A DNA stretch of 64,000 nucleotides from Owenweeksia sp965229445 (lineage in GTDB: Bacteria > Bacteroidota > Bacteroidia > Flavobacteriales > Schleiferiaceae), in assembly GCA_965229445.1 (NCBI GenBank), contig OZ245876.1:1674001-1738000 (forward strand), written 5' to 3'. Below, piece after piece: positions 38,432-48,029 of the stretch; position 1 is the first letter of the stretch, and each line of letters starts with the position of its first letter. The translations under genes were made by a program, and so were the position numbers. Under the pieces are notes generated by a model. The model saw only the letters and a list, made by a program, of their open reading frames with translations. It was not told the origin of the DNA and searched no databases.

Positions 38432-38496
38432 AAAACTTGTTTTTAGTGAGCTAAGAGCGCTCCCTTATTGCAAAATACGTAAATATTGAGGAAAGG

Positions 38497-39438
38497 TTAG
38501 GTTTCCAGGGATATCTGCTTCTTAGAAGCGAGTAAGTAAAGCACCGCCATTCTGATGGCCACACCATTTTCTACCTGGTTTAAGATGATGGAATAATCGC
38601 TGTCCGCCACTTCGCTGGTTATTTCCACCCCGCGGTTTATGGGGCCCGGATGCATTATGGTAATCTCCTTATCCAGAGATTTTAATAGGGGAAGGTCAAT
38701 CCCATATTGCAGGGTATACTCTCTAATACTCGGAAAGTACTTCAATTCCTGACGCTCATGCTGGACCCGAAGCATGTTCGCAATGTCGCACCATTCCAGA
38801 GACTCCCTTAAATTACTGGATACTTCAACACCTAAGGTGTGTATGTGTTTGGGGATTAGGGTTGTAGGTCCACATACTTTTACTTCAGCGCCAAGTTTTT
38901 GCAAGCAAAATATATTAGATAAGGCCACTCTTGAATGGAGGATGTCACCCACAATTACCACCTTTTTATGTTTGAGGTCGCCGTATTTTTCGCGAATGCT
39001 GTATGCGTCGAGCAAGGCTTGGGTGGGGTGCTCGTGAGCCCCATCTCCGGCATTCACAATTATGCTATCTACATTTTGGGAGAGAAATACGGCTGAACCA
39101 GGATTGGGATGTCGCATCACCACCATATCTACCTTCATAGAAAGGATATTGTTGACCGTATCAATCAGGGTTTCTCCTTTCGCTACAGAAGAAGAGGATG
39201 CCGAAAAGTTCAGCACATCCGCAGAAAGTCTCTTCTCGGCTAGTTCAAAAGATAATCTGGTTCTGGTACTATTTTCGAAAAACAGGTTGGCAATGGTAAT
39301 ATCCCTTAAGGAAGGAACTTTCCGTATTGGACGGTTGATGACCTCTTTAAATTGATCGGCAGTGGAAAAAATGAGCTCAATATCCCCAGGTGTTAGTCCT
39401 TTGATTCCTAAAAGATGATTAACACTCAGTTCACTCAT
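38497..39438 (-). CDS. pyrB: Aspartate carbamoyltransferase catalytic subunit
   Basis: A 313-residue cytosolic enzyme that condenses carbamoyl phosphate with aspartate in pyrimidine synthesis. The carbamoyl-phosphate loop STRTRLSFE lies near residues 56-64 and HPTQALLD near 137. The first residues overlap the end of pyrR by 8 bp, so the genes are translationally coupled. A pyrI regulatory subunit is not seen nearby. Confidence 0.95.
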   Translation of the reverse strand: MSELSVNHLLGIKGLTPGDIELIFSTADQFKEVINRPIRKVPSLRDITIANLFFENSTRTRLSFELAEKRLSADVLNFSASSSSVAKGETLIDTVNNILSMKVDMVVMRHPNPGSAVFLSQNVDSIIVNAGDGAHEHPTQALLDAYSIREKYGDLKHKKVVIVGDILHSRVALSNIFCLQKLGAEVKVCGPTTLIPKHIHTLGVEVSSNLRESLEWCDIANMLRVQHERQELKYFPSIREYTLQYGIDLPLLKSLDKEITIMHPGPINRGVEITSEVADSDYSIILNQVENGVAIRMAVLYLLASKKQISLET

Positions 39439-39976
39439 TTTTTGATTTTATTAGATAAACAGCATCCTCACCATGCTCTTCTTTCCATTCTACCAGTACT
39501 TTTTGAGAATCCAGTGAATCTACCTGCTCCCCAGAGTAATCCGGTTGGATAGGTAAATGTCTGGCAAATCTGCGATCTATCAAGACAAGGAGTTCAATTT
39601 CTGCCGGTCTTCCGAAACTCTGCACCGCGTCCAATGCCGATCTAATACTTCTTCCGGTGTAAAGCACATCATCAATAAATACTACTTTCTTGTTTTCCAG
39701 AAGTACATCTATGCGTGTCTGGTTAGCACTAATTGGCGCTTCTCGTCTCCTGAAATCATCACGGAAAAAGGTTACGTCCAGGGTGCCGGATTGGATATTG
39801 CTAACTCCGTGCTTTTTAAGATAGTGCATTAGTCGTTCCACCATCTTGGGTCCACGAGGTTGAATGCCTATAAGTACACTATTGCTAAAATCCCCGTGAT
39901 TTTCCTTCAGCTCGCACGCCAGTCGGTTTAGAGTAAGCTCAATGGCTCGTGCGTTTAAAAGCTCTTTCTTAATCAT
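39431..39976 (-). CDS. pyrR: PyrR bifunctional regulator / uracil phosphoribosyltransferase
   Basis: A 181-residue phosphoribosyltransferase-fold protein. The PRPP-binding motif VVFIDDVLYTGRSIRSALDA lies near residues 95-114. PyrR proteins in other bacteria bind pyr mRNA to control attenuation and can have UPRT activity. The overlap with pyrB fits a pyrimidine-regulated operon. I could not identify a clear PyrR-binding attenuator in the short upstream gap to mpl (39977-40016). Confidence 0.92.
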   Translation of the reverse strand: MIKKELLNARAIELTLNRLACELKENHGDFSNSVLIGIQPRGPKMVERLMHYLKKHGVSNIQSGTLDVTFFRDDFRRREAPISANQTRIDVLLENKKVVFIDDVLYTGRSIRSALDAVQSFGRPAEIELLVLIDRRFARHLPIQPDYSGEQVDSLDSQKVLVEWKEEHGEDAVYLIKSKNE

Positions 39977-40016
39977 TCTTTGCTAAAGTCTTGCAAAGGT
40001 AAATAAAGCCAACTAT

Positions 40017-41378
40017 CTAAATCCATTTTTCAAATTCCAAAGGCCAATTCAATCCGTCAAAACTTCCTGAGCTCATTACCAGAAGAATAGCGGCATGCTC
40101 AGGATCTAGATTTTCCTTGATGGAATCCAGTAAACTTTGGTTGCTATCAAAGACTTCCATTCCGGGTTCATCAAATTCTTTTCGGACCTGTTCAGCACTC
40201 AAGGGTGGTAATTTTTTGTGAGCTACTACTTCGGGATTGAAATAGACATACGCATAGTCAGCTGAAGCCATTGAACCCTGATACTGGCCCAGGAAGTCGG
40301 GATTGAGGCTTGAAAAAGTATGCAGTTCTAAACAGGCATGTAGTTGGTGATTCGGAAAATTCTCTCGTACAGCCTGGACAGTAGCGCTTACCTTCGAAGG
40401 CGCATGTGCGAAATCACGGTAAATTCTCAACTGTTTACCGGCGTCCATTAACTCCAGCCTTCGAGAAGCTCCTTTAAATGAGGGTATCGCCATATAGAAT
40501 TCCTCATCGCTAATGCCCATTTGATTGCAAATCCATCTGGCACCTTCTAGATTATTCATGTTGTGCTTGCCAAAAATAGCCAGAGGCAGTGCACCTTCCT
40601 CAGTAATCAATGACACAATGCCATCGTTTATTTCATACGACGGGTAACCGTAAGGAAACTTTTTCACCTCATTGGTACTGGTCCGAACCAGTTTCTCCAG
40701 ATTTTCATCCAAAGAATTATACACCATTGCACCACCTGGCTCTATCGCTTCTATCAGCATTTCAAACTGCTTTAGATAGTCTTCAAATTTTGGGAATACA
40801 TTAACATGATCCCAGGCGATACCGGAAATCAGGCAAATATTTGGTTTGTAATGCAGAAATTTAGGGCGTAAGTCAATAGGAGAGGAGAGGTATTCATCAC
40901 CTTCCAGTAGAATAAATTCATTCTCCTCCGTAAGTTTAACCATGGTGTCAAAACCTTCCAGCTGAGCACCAAGCATATAATCACAATCTCGGTTATGATG
41001 ATTTAACACGTGCAGTACCATGGCTGTAATGCTGGTCTTTCCGTGGCTTCCGGCTATAACTACCCTGGATTTGTCCTTGCTTTGCTCGTATAAAAACTCG
41101 GGATAAGAGTACACTTGCAGGCCTATTTCCTGAGCTTTTAGTAATTCAGGGTTGTCTTTGCGGGCATGCATCCCCAAAACGATATAATCAAGGTTTGCGG
41201 TTATTTTATCCGGATTCCAACCTAGCTTTTCTGGCAATAGGCCGGCATTTTGCAATCTGCTTCGGGATGGTTCAAAGATTTCATCATCGCTGCCGCTTAC
41301 ATTGATGCCTTTTTTATGCAATGCCAAAGCTAGATTGTGCATGGCGCTGCCGCCTATGGCTATGAAATGTACTTTCAT
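40017..41378 (-). CDS. mpl: UDP-MurNAc:L-Ala-gamma-D-Glu-meso-DAP ligase (Mpl, recycling)
   Basis: A 453-residue Mur-ligase-family enzyme that reattaches recycled murein tripeptide to UDP-MurNAc. FIAIGGSAMHNLALALHKKG at the N-terminus is the Mpl/MurC UDP-binding loop, and GSHGKTSITAM near residue 108 is the ATP-binding P-loop. FAHAPSKV near 320 is a typical C-terminal domain motif. The ATG at 41378 is chosen; the frame extends seven codons upstream. It precedes pyrR on the same strand with a 40-bp gap. Confidence 0.9.
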   Translation of the reverse strand: MKVHFIAIGGSAMHNLALALHKKGINVSGSDDEIFEPSRSRLQNAGLLPEKLGWNPDKITANLDYIVLGMHARKDNPELLKAQEIGLQVYSYPEFLYEQSKDKSRVVIAGSHGKTSITAMVLHVLNHHNRDCDYMLGAQLEGFDTMVKLTEENEFILLEGDEYLSSPIDLRPKFLHYKPNICLISGIAWDHVNVFPKFEDYLKQFEMLIEAIEPGGAMVYNSLDENLEKLVRTSTNEVKKFPYGYPSYEINDGIVSLITEEGALPLAIFGKHNMNNLEGARWICNQMGISDEEFYMAIPSFKGASRRLELMDAGKQLRIYRDFAHAPSKVSATVQAVRENFPNHQLHACLELHTFSSLNPDFLGQYQGSMASADYAYVYFNPEVVAHKKLPPLSAEQVRKEFDEPGMEVFDSNQSLLDSIKENLDPEHAAILLVMSSGSFDGLNWPLEFEKWI

Positions 41379-41422
41379 GTAGAATTTTGTGCTTGGCACA
41401 AAGCTAAGAAAGCACTACGGTT

Positions 41423-42169
41423 TTATGGACTAATGCTTATAAGCTTTGCCGAAGCAGCCAGGTTAACCATAAACTTACGGGCTATATCGAAATCAGCAGG
41501 GGTGCTGTGCGTTTGAGGTTCAGTAGCAAGGTCTATTTTTCCTGCCGGACCATCAAGTATTTCGTTTAAATCAATACTCAAGACCAACTGCGTGGTGGCT
41601 GTCTCACTCACGCTAAAGCTCAGGTCAAAGTTTTTCTTCTGATACAAACTGTCTAACCCAGGGTGATACGCCACGAAAATATTGTCTTGTCCGGTTAGCC
41701 TCGATTTAGCTTTGCCTTCGAATTTAGCAAAGCGATATTTCAACATACTCCAATACATGGATTGATAGGAAGAAAGGGGATGCTCATTGGGAAAAGAACC
41801 TGGATCCATATCATTTTGGAGCGGATCTACTCCAAAACCTAATTCCAGACTATTGTAGTCACCAACCAAAATTTCAGCAGAAAATGAATTATCCAAATCA
41901 CTTGCAGGATCTACCAGTTCAATACTACTAACCTCATAACTCCCTGTATTGTCCCTAACTTCAACTTCTGCCAGGTAAAGCCTGAACAAGGAAATGAAAA
42001 AGTCGTATTCATCCGTGAGTCTTACCGTATCATTAATGGAGACTCTTTCGTTGCCGTTATATAGTTCAACCGAAACTTTTAATACACCCTCTTTAAGCTC
42101 CTTCTTATCATTCTTACAAGAAGATATTAAGAGCATCAGTACCAATAAAAAAGAGAATGGAGCTTTCAT
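41423..42169 (-). CDS. MbnP-like lipoprotein (copy 1)
   Basis: A 248-residue lipoprotein (signal with ISSC lipobox near residue 18) resembling the MbnP-like family, whose members occur next to MbnH/cytochrome-peroxidase partners and in some cases take part in copper handling. Visible family features are the repeated F-x-x-x-L/Y beta strands near residues 50-80, LELGFGVDP, SMYWSM and AYHPGLDSLY. It follows the related lipoprotein gene by 10 bp. No MbnH-like haem protein adjoins it here, so a metal role is uncertain. Confidence 0.65.
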   Translation of the reverse strand: MKAPFSFLLVLMLLISSCKNDKKELKEGVLKVSVELYNGNERVSINDTVRLTDEYDFFISLFRLYLAEVEVRDNTGSYEVSSIELVDPASDLDNSFSAEILVGDYNSLELGFGVDPLQNDMDPGSFPNEHPLSSYQSMYWSMLKYRFAKFEGKAKSRLTGQDNIFVAYHPGLDSLYQKKNFDLSFSVSETATTQLVLSIDLNEILDGPAGKIDLATEPQTHSTPADFDIARKFMVNLAASAKLISISP

Positions 42170-42179
42170 AGTTTAAGAT

Positions 42180-42950
42180 TCAAAAAAGTTCAATTACAAT
42201 ATTATTCACCATTTGTGTGGCCAGGTTGTAGTCCACCAGGTTTTGAGGATCAGTAACTACCATAGGCCTGTTTACCATATCCAAATCCTCTAAGGCCGGA
42301 CCCAAATCAACTTGCACTACGATCGATACTTTTCGATCCCCTTGTACGGAGAAATTCTTTTGTAAACTGGTATAAATTCGGTTCAATTCAGTGGTACCCA
42401 GGCGATACGACAGTGGAATGCTTCCTACGGTATCCGTAGGGTCTGAAGGATCGAACAGCCGACCTTCAATAATCGCGTGATCAATACCGTCACCAGTAGA
42501 TCGGAGTACAGGCACTTCTTTTAATTCGCTTCCACTGGGAATACCGTTGGTAGCGATGTCTGCACTGGCTGAAGAATCCAGGCCAATACGCAAGCTGTAG
42601 CGAGCTGAATAGCCATCGGTTGGAATCCTGACGATGGCATTATCTGTCATATCGGAGGATAAAACAAAGGGATCGGAACCAGTGACTAAGGTATCTGCGC
42701 CTTCCAGAAGATTGAAATCTGAAAACACAAGAATCACATGGTCTATAAAAAATCTATGACCTAAATTATTGGTTATGACGGAATCTGGCGGAATCTTGCT
42801 TCCATCATATAACAAGGATAATCGCATTACCGCATTATTTTCAGTAGGTGCGGGGTTGCTACCTGTTTTATCTTTCTCCTCGCAGGAGGTAAAGAATAGA
42901 AGTACGGCAATTAAGAATAGATGTCCTCTCATGTTAGCAAATGATTTCAT
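42180..42950 (-). CDS. MbnP-like lipoprotein (copy 2, diverged)
   Basis: A 256-residue lipoprotein (FTSC lipobox near residue 23) with an organisation like the downstream MbnP-like gene: an N-terminal MRLSLLYDG strand, NNLGHRFFIDHVILVFSDF, SLRIGLDSSASAD, and a C-terminal region on the N-L-A-T-Q-M pattern that parallels the end of copy 1. The Trp-rich and HPG motifs of copy 1 are missing, so it may have lost or changed the ligand site. ATG 42932 is an alternative start. The two genes form a probable operon. Confidence 0.55.
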   Translation of the reverse strand: MKSFANMRGHLFLIAVLLFFTSCEEKDKTGSNPAPTENNAVMRLSLLYDGSKIPPDSVITNNLGHRFFIDHVILVFSDFNLLEGADTLVTGSDPFVLSSDMTDNAIVRIPTDGYSARYSLRIGLDSSASADIATNGIPSGSELKEVPVLRSTGDGIDHAIIEGRLFDPSDPTDTVGSIPLSYRLGTTELNRIYTSLQKNFSVQGDRKVSIVVQVDLGPALEDLDMVNRPMVVTDPQNLVDYNLATQMVNNIVIELF

Positions 42951-43010
42951 ACAAATTTAATGCTTGAAGATTAGAGATAAAGTGATGAATGTTACAAGAT
43001 ACCGTAGGAA

Positions 43011-43814
43011 TTAGTTAACGCGGGTCTTTGTAGGGCTTACCACTTCTACATCATGGTCATTCTCGTCTAATCTCTTTATTAAGTTAAATTCATCAGATTG
43101 TTCAATACTGTGCATGATCTGATCCAGAATGACATCAGAATCCTGATCATAGTCAATATCTAAGGGCGCTTTAAATCGGATAGAGAGTTGTACGCCTTTC
43201 TTTTTCAGGAATAATCCTTTTTTATCAAAAGCCCGTCTAAATCCATCTATTACAACTGGTATAACAATGGGTTTATTGTCTTTTATGATATGAGCCGTTC
43301 CTTTCCTTCCGGGTACAAACGGGGTGGTGGTTCCTTGCGGAAAGGTTATCACCCAGCCACTTTGCAGGGCCTTGTGAATTTTATCTACGTCCTTGGTATC
43401 TACTTCGCGGTCAATGTCTTTACCTGCTTCACGCCAAGTCCTTTTGATAGATACTGAACCAACGTAGGAGAATATTTTTGGTAGGATACCGGACTGCATG
43501 GTCTCCATGGCCGCGATAAAATAAATATTGAGCTTGGGATTCATTAAGACCCGCAGCTTGTCAACTCGATCAAAGATGCCCCATTTTGCTGCACAAAAAA
43601 CCTGGTACATGCCGGTGACATCTGCGAAATATGTCTGATGATTGCTGACAAACAGAACATTAGATTTCGGTAGACCCTTCAATACTCTACTACCCCTTAT
43701 GCGGGTTTTGTTGGCCATATTAAACCGGTAATAGGCAATACAACCAAAAATGAATATTAGAAATCGCTTGATTATCAAGGAATTTCCGAAAGCATCAAAA
43801 AATCTGATCTTCAT
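43011..43814 (-). CDS. 1-acylglycerol-3-phosphate acyltransferase-like (PlsC family)
   Basis: A 267-residue membrane-associated acyltransferase with an N-terminal hydrophobic segment. The catalytic motif reads SNHQTYFAD, which puts five rather than four residues between His and Asp, and the second motif reads FPQGTTTPF in place of FPEGT(R). I recall this form from Bacteroidota relatives. Likely substrates are lysophosphatidate or an ornithine/glycine lipid; unproven. It stands alone between the MbnP-like genes and the NUDIX gene. Confidence 0.75.
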   Translation of the reverse strand: MKIRFFDAFGNSLIIKRFLIFIFGCIAYYRFNMANKTRIRGSRVLKGLPKSNVLFVSNHQTYFADVTGMYQVFCAAKWGIFDRVDKLRVLMNPKLNIYFIAAMETMQSGILPKIFSYVGSVSIKRTWREAGKDIDREVDTKDVDKIHKALQSGWVITFPQGTTTPFVPGRKGTAHIIKDNKPIVIPVVIDGFRRAFDKKGLFLKKKGVQLSIRFKAPLDIDYDQDSDVILDQIMHSIEQSDEFNLIKRLDENDHDVEVVSPTKTRVN

Positions 43815-43864
43815 AATTCTAAATAACTCCCCTTGTCAAATATAAAGTAATACCCGCTAGTGGC

Positions 43865-44500
43865 TTATTGGAGTATTTCTCTGAGTTCGCTGAGCATCAT
43901 GGCGGTGGCTCCCCAAATTATGTGATTTTCAACCCTGAAGGCAGGTACTTTAAACCGATTTCCACGTGCCTCAACATGGTGGTTACCCATTGAATTATCA
44001 TGAAACAAAAGATTTAAATCAACGGTTATAATCTCCTGTACTTCAATTTCTTCAGCTTTGTATATTAACTCCTTTCGACTAAGCCCTAAGTAAGGTTGAA
44101 CCAGGAAATTACTTGGTGGTATATAAAGTTCGCTCAAAGCTCCCAATACTTCTATATTCTTGGAAGATACTCCAATTTCTTCCTCTGTTTCTCTCAAAGC
44201 TGTATACTGAAAGTCAGGGTCAGATTCTTCTTTCTTGCCTCCGGGTAAGCTAATCTGTCCGGAGTGAACTCCAGGATACTCCGTGCGTTTGGTCAAAACT
44301 ACGTGAGGCTGATCCTGATGGTTCACCAGTAACATGAGTACAGCTGCCTTCTTAGCCTTGGAACGATTTATTTCTTCAAGCTCTAACTTCCTTCTTCCTA
44401 TGGGAGCCATTTTAAGTTGGGCATCAAGACCGGGCAGAGAATGGTTTTTCAGGTGCTCCAGTCGCGAACTCACCTCAGTAAAAGATTTTGGTATCCACAT
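43865..44500 (-). CDS. CoA pyrophosphatase-like NUDIX hydrolase
   Basis: A 211-residue NUDIX enzyme predicted to hydrolyse the diphosphate of CoA or related nucleotides. The NUDIX box spans GGKKEESD ... RETEEEIGV near residues 88-111, and SGQISLPGG just before it is characteristic of the CoA-diphosphatase subgroup. The C-terminal VENHIIWGATAMML is also typical. It diverges from oxyR across about 130 bp. Confidence 0.88.
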   Translation of the reverse strand: MWIPKSFTEVSSRLEHLKNHSLPGLDAQLKMAPIGRRKLELEEINRSKAKKAAVLMLLVNHQDQPHVVLTKRTEYPGVHSGQISLPGGKKEESDPDFQYTALRETEEEIGVSSKNIEVLGALSELYIPPSNFLVQPYLGLSRKELIYKAEEIEVQEIITVDLNLLFHDNSMGNHHVEARGNRFKVPAFRVENHIIWGATAMMLSELREILQ

Positions 44501-44628
44501 GTTCTGAACAGAAAATTTAAAGTTGAGCTTGTAGTGGCGAACAAATTAAGCTTTCCAAGGTTAGACACACAACGATTTATAAGTTATCCTTATTAATTTC
44601 TAACTTCGTTTAGTTAACTCTATTTTTA

Positions 44629-45570
44629 ATGACTATAACCCAGCTACAATATTTGATTGCGGTTGACAATCATCGACACTTTGCCCGGGCCGCAGAAGCA
44701 TGCTTTGTTACTCAACCTACTTTGAGTATGCAAATCCAGAAGTTAGAGGAGGAATTGGGTGTACTCTTGTTTGACAGGAGTAAACATCCGGTTAGACCTA
44801 CTAACATTGGTGAGAAGATTATAGATCAGGCCAGAACGGTAGTGTATGAAACCAATAGGATTGATCAAATCTTACAGGCAGGCAAGAATCAATTGGAGGG
44901 GCCATTTAAATTGGGGGTAATTCCTACCGTTGCTTCTTCATTAATACCTCGTTTTATAGAAGGATTTCACACCAAGTTCCCAAAGATTCAGCTGCAAGTG
45001 CAGGAATTACAAACTGAAAATATTTTGGAAAAACTGCGCTTGGATGAGCTAGATGCCGGAATATTGGCTACACCGCTGGAGGAGAAAGGAATTATTGAGC
45101 AACCCATTTACTATGAGCCGTTCATGGCCTTCGTCCCTGATTCTCATCGATTAAGTGGAGAGGCTTTCATTACAAATTCAGAGCTGGATATTAACGACAT
45201 ATTGCTGCTCAATGATGGACACTGTTTCAGAAACAGCGTAATTAACTTGTGCAATCAGGTACCTGGAAAAGGATCCTTACCGATAGAATTGGAGAGTGGA
45301 AACTTTGAAACTTTAATAAAACTTAGCAAAAAAGGTTTTGGCATGACCTTAGTGCCTTACCTTCATGCATTAGATATCCCTGAGGTTGATCAGAGGTATG
45401 TGAAACCCATTGCAGATCCTAAACCAACTCGGGAAATTAGTATTGTACACACCAGGGCTGAACTGAAAATTAAGGTTATTAGGGAGTTACGTAAAATCAT
45501 TATCGACAATATTCCGGAAAAGTTAGTTGAAGATAAGGAGGCCATCGTAAGTCCCAATTTAAATGTATAA
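44629..45570 (+). CDS. oxyR: OxyR-type LysR hydrogen-peroxide regulator
   Basis: A 313-residue LysR-type activator. The winged helix-turn-helix occupies residues about 1-60, starting MTITQLQYLIAVDNHRHF. The sensor block DGHCFRNSVINLC places cysteines at residues 199 and 208, the positions of the redox pair in Escherichia coli OxyR. It is therefore a likely peroxide sensor that activates catalase or peroxidase genes elsewhere. The genes that follow (LON domain, cyclophilin) may be read through, since the next starts 8 bp after the stop. Confidence 0.9.
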   Translation: MTITQLQYLIAVDNHRHFARAAEACFVTQPTLSMQIQKLEEELGVLLFDRSKHPVRPTNIGEKIIDQARTVVYETNRIDQILQAGKNQLEGPFKLGVIPTVASSLIPRFIEGFHTKFPKIQLQVQELQTENILEKLRLDELDAGILATPLEEKGIIEQPIYYEPFMAFVPDSHRLSGEAFITNSELDINDILLLNDGHCFRNSVINLCNQVPGKGSLPIELESGNFETLIKLSKKGFGMTLVPYLHALDIPEVDQRYVKPIADPKPTREISIVHTRAELKIKVIRELRKIIIDNIPEKLVEDKEAIVSPNLNV

Positions 45571-45577
45571 TTAGTCC

Positions 45578-46183
45578 ATGTCTCCAAATATTAATGACAT
45601 AGCCATCTTTCCACTGGAAATGTTTCTACTTCCGGGCGAAACATCCGTACTCCATATTTTTGAAGAACGCTACTTGCAATTGATCCAGGATTGCGAGGAG
45701 GGATACTTACCCGGGTTTGGAGTTTTGTTCAAGAATAAGGAGAATACCAACAATTATGGAAGCTTTGTAGAGTTGGTAGAAGTGATAGAGCGATTACCGG
45801 GAGGGCAACTGAATATTCGAATCAAGGCTATTTCCTTGTTTGCGCTACAGGAGTATGCTCATACTCGGGAAGGCAGGTTGTACCCGGGGGGAAAGATTTA
45901 TCGCAAACCCCTTTTTGATCATTTGGCAAATCAGAGGGTGATGAATTTGTGGCGCATGTACATGTTGAGATCAGGTCAGGAAGATCACCAATTATTGGAT
46001 CCTCCACAGCAGACGGTCATGAAGATCGCGTCAACGCTGGAAATGGGTGAACTTGACAAACTAGAGCTAATCGACTTGGGCACACATCATGAAAGAGAAA
46101 TCTATCTATATAATTATATAAGGTTCCTGGATTCACTCTATGATCAAGAGGAGTATACTTTTCATGGGATCTACCTTAACTAG
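45578..46183 (+). CDS. LON N-terminal (substrate-binding) domain protein
   Basis: A 201-residue protein consisting only of the PUA-like LON substrate-binding domain: IAIFPLEMFLLPGETSVLHIFEERY near residue 8 is the family's opening. There is no AAA+ or protease domain, so it is a stand-alone version that may deliver or bind unfolded clients. It starts 8 bp after oxyR and overlaps the next gene, which suggests an operon for oxidative or protein-folding stress. Confidence 0.85.
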   Translation: MSPNINDIAIFPLEMFLLPGETSVLHIFEERYLQLIQDCEEGYLPGFGVLFKNKENTNNYGSFVELVEVIERLPGGQLNIRIKAISLFALQEYAHTREGRLYPGGKIYRKPLFDHLANQRVMNLWRMYMLRSGQEDHQLLDPPQQTVMKIASTLEMGELDKLELIDLGTHHEREIYLYNYIRFLDSLYDQEEYTFHGIYLN

Positions 46184-46958
46184 ATCTTTAGCCATCTTGT
46201 TCGCGCTTAGCTTGCTCTGGGCTTGTGTTCCCAAAAATGAAAGCAGGCCTGTTCCAAATTCTACTTCCAAGAGATCCAAATCGGTGTTTAAGGGAATTAC
46301 TAATCAGGCTGCGGCACCAAATGAGAGCCTAACAGAAGAGTCGGTGATGGACTTTTTATTGCTTTATGGAAAGGAGCATGCGAACAATCAAGTCATAATT
46401 CACACCGAATTTGGTGAAATTGGCATCAGGCTTTACCAGAATACCCCACTTCACAGAGCTAATTTTCTGTATTTGACCGCTAGAAAGTATTTTGATGGCA
46501 CCTGGTTTTACAGAGTTAGTCCCGGGCATGTCATTCAAGCCGGCAACAATGATGATGGCGAGACCGGTAAGAAACGCACGGCTATTGGAGATTATAAAAT
46601 ACCCAATGAGATTAGTGCAGGAAATCTTCACGTACGGGGTGCCGTAGCCGCGGCTCGATCGTATTATCAGAATCCGGATAAAAAGTCTAATCCCTATGAG
46701 TTTTACATCGTGCTTGGTAAGAAGTACACACAAAGACAACTGGAGTTACTATCTGATAAGGAAGGATTCGCTCTCACCGAAAAGCAAATTAGCACCTATG
46801 CGGAACAAGCTGGTTCCCCGCATTTAGATGCTGAGCATACCGTTTTTGGTATGGTTACTTCAGGTATGGAGGTGGTAGATGCGATTAGCAAGGTAAAAAC
46901 GGATGCGGGTGAATGGCCCCTGGAAAATGTGGTGATCAAGGTAGAGGTTGTAAAATAA
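46164..46958 (+). CDS. Lipoprotein cyclophilin-type peptidyl-prolyl isomerase
   Basis: About 264 residues with a lipoprotein signal (lipobox LWAC) and a cyclophilin fold. FYRVSPGHVIQAGN is the active-site block carrying the catalytic Arg, and AVAAARS and HTVFGMVTSGMEVVDAI follow in the usual order. It should assist folding in the periplasm. A longer start at ATG 46140 is possible; both overlap the LON gene. Confidence 0.85.
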   Translation: MGSTLTRSLAILFALSLLWACVPKNESRPVPNSTSKRSKSVFKGITNQAAAPNESLTEESVMDFLLLYGKEHANNQVIIHTEFGEIGIRLYQNTPLHRANFLYLTARKYFDGTWFYRVSPGHVIQAGNNDDGETGKKRTAIGDYKIPNEISAGNLHVRGAVAAARSYYQNPDKKSNPYEFYIVLGKKYTQRQLELLSDKEGFALTEKQISTYAEQAGSPHLDAEHTVFGMVTSGMEVVDAISKVKTDAGEWPLENVVIKVEVVK

Positions 46959-47374
46959 TGCCTGGGGCATTTCATCTCGTGTTTAACCATCAACTCAGCT
47001 TAACATACTGATTGTCTTCTAAATAAATTTTCAGGAAGGCAGGTGTTTTTACCACTTGATGATTCATTCTATGTCAAGCTTTAAGTTGAAAACGCTTGGA
47101 AAGCTTCGCCATGCGCTAATTCCATCCGGCGAGACTGAATGATTTGAACATGATTGAGTCCAAACATCAGAAGTATACTATACTGGGCCGGAGTCTCACT
47201 TTTTTTAGAGTAAGCGTATGAGCTCCCTGATTATTCCATGCTTCTAAGGCTTGTTTTTGATCTTGAATACCGTATTCTTCATTTTACCTGTCCCAGGGGT
47301 TGGATTGATCAATGGAGAGTGGCATAGTGAAGAGAAACTTCTTTTTCCATTCATACTCTCATGGTATCAAGTTG
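46959..47374. other. Non-coding gap, possible decayed minus-strand gene
   Basis: About 415 bp without an intact gene. Short minus-strand stretches such as ALEAWNNQGAHTLTL look protein-like but are broken by stops, so this could be a degraded gene. No repeat, attC-like site or RNA gene seen. Confidence 0.35.
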
Positions 47375-47845
47375 TCAAATGCTCAATGTTGGAAGATGTT
47401 TTACTTTATGATAGATTAAGGTCGCTTTAATACATTCCTTAAGCTCTTGAACGGGAATTTCATCATCCAAGTTAAAGACTATGGCCCGGTTACCTTCATA
47501 TTTGAAAGTGGTTTTGAAAATTGACCGAAAGGTTTCCACCAGGCGACTAGTACATTTAAAATACATCGCGTATTGGTCGGGCTTTTTTGATTTCCAATCT
47601 ATACGGAGGGTACTGCCATTCTTTGTCAAATAACTGGGTTCACCCCATTTAAGAGTTTCTTCGATTTTAGACACATCCTCTAGTTCCTCCGCAGTATGGA
47701 GAATTAATTCCCTAAGATCTAATAATTTGGTACGAATATGTTCAGGGTAGTTGGCAAAGACATTATCAACCTGAGGGTTTGATATGAGCTCTAAGTTCTT
47801 CATGGAAATCTTAGGTAATCTTGAGAATTTTTGAATGTCCTTCAA
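47375..47845 (-). CDS. DUF1801 protein
   Basis: A 156-residue cytosolic protein of the DUF1801/YdhG-like fold. The segment VDNVFANYPEHIRTKLLDLRELIL followed by EETLKWGEPSYL is typical. Function is unknown; relatives are small stand-alone proteins. ATG 47803 is an alternative start that would remove 14 poorly conserved residues. It is the last ordinary chromosomal gene before the cassette array. Confidence 0.75.
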   Translation of the reverse strand: MKDIQKFSRLPKISMKNLELISNPQVDNVFANYPEHIRTKLLDLRELILHTAEELEDVSKIEETLKWGEPSYLTKNGSTLRIDWKSKKPDQYAMYFKCTSRLVETFRSIFKTTFKYEGNRAIVFNLDDEIPVQELKECIKATLIYHKVKHLPTLSI

Positions 47846-48029
47846 ATTTAATCTACATTGATGGTTGGTGCAGCCTCACATTTCATTCATGCTAAAGGGG
47901 AGCGTTCATCGTCAATTGCCTGCAAAGCTTTTGCAAGTGGCGTTCCAAGCTAGGGAAAGGGTAAAAAATCCGATCCTGGCTCCAAGGTAATTCCTAAGTT
48001 ACTAAGATTGCAAATTAGTTTGGGCAGGT

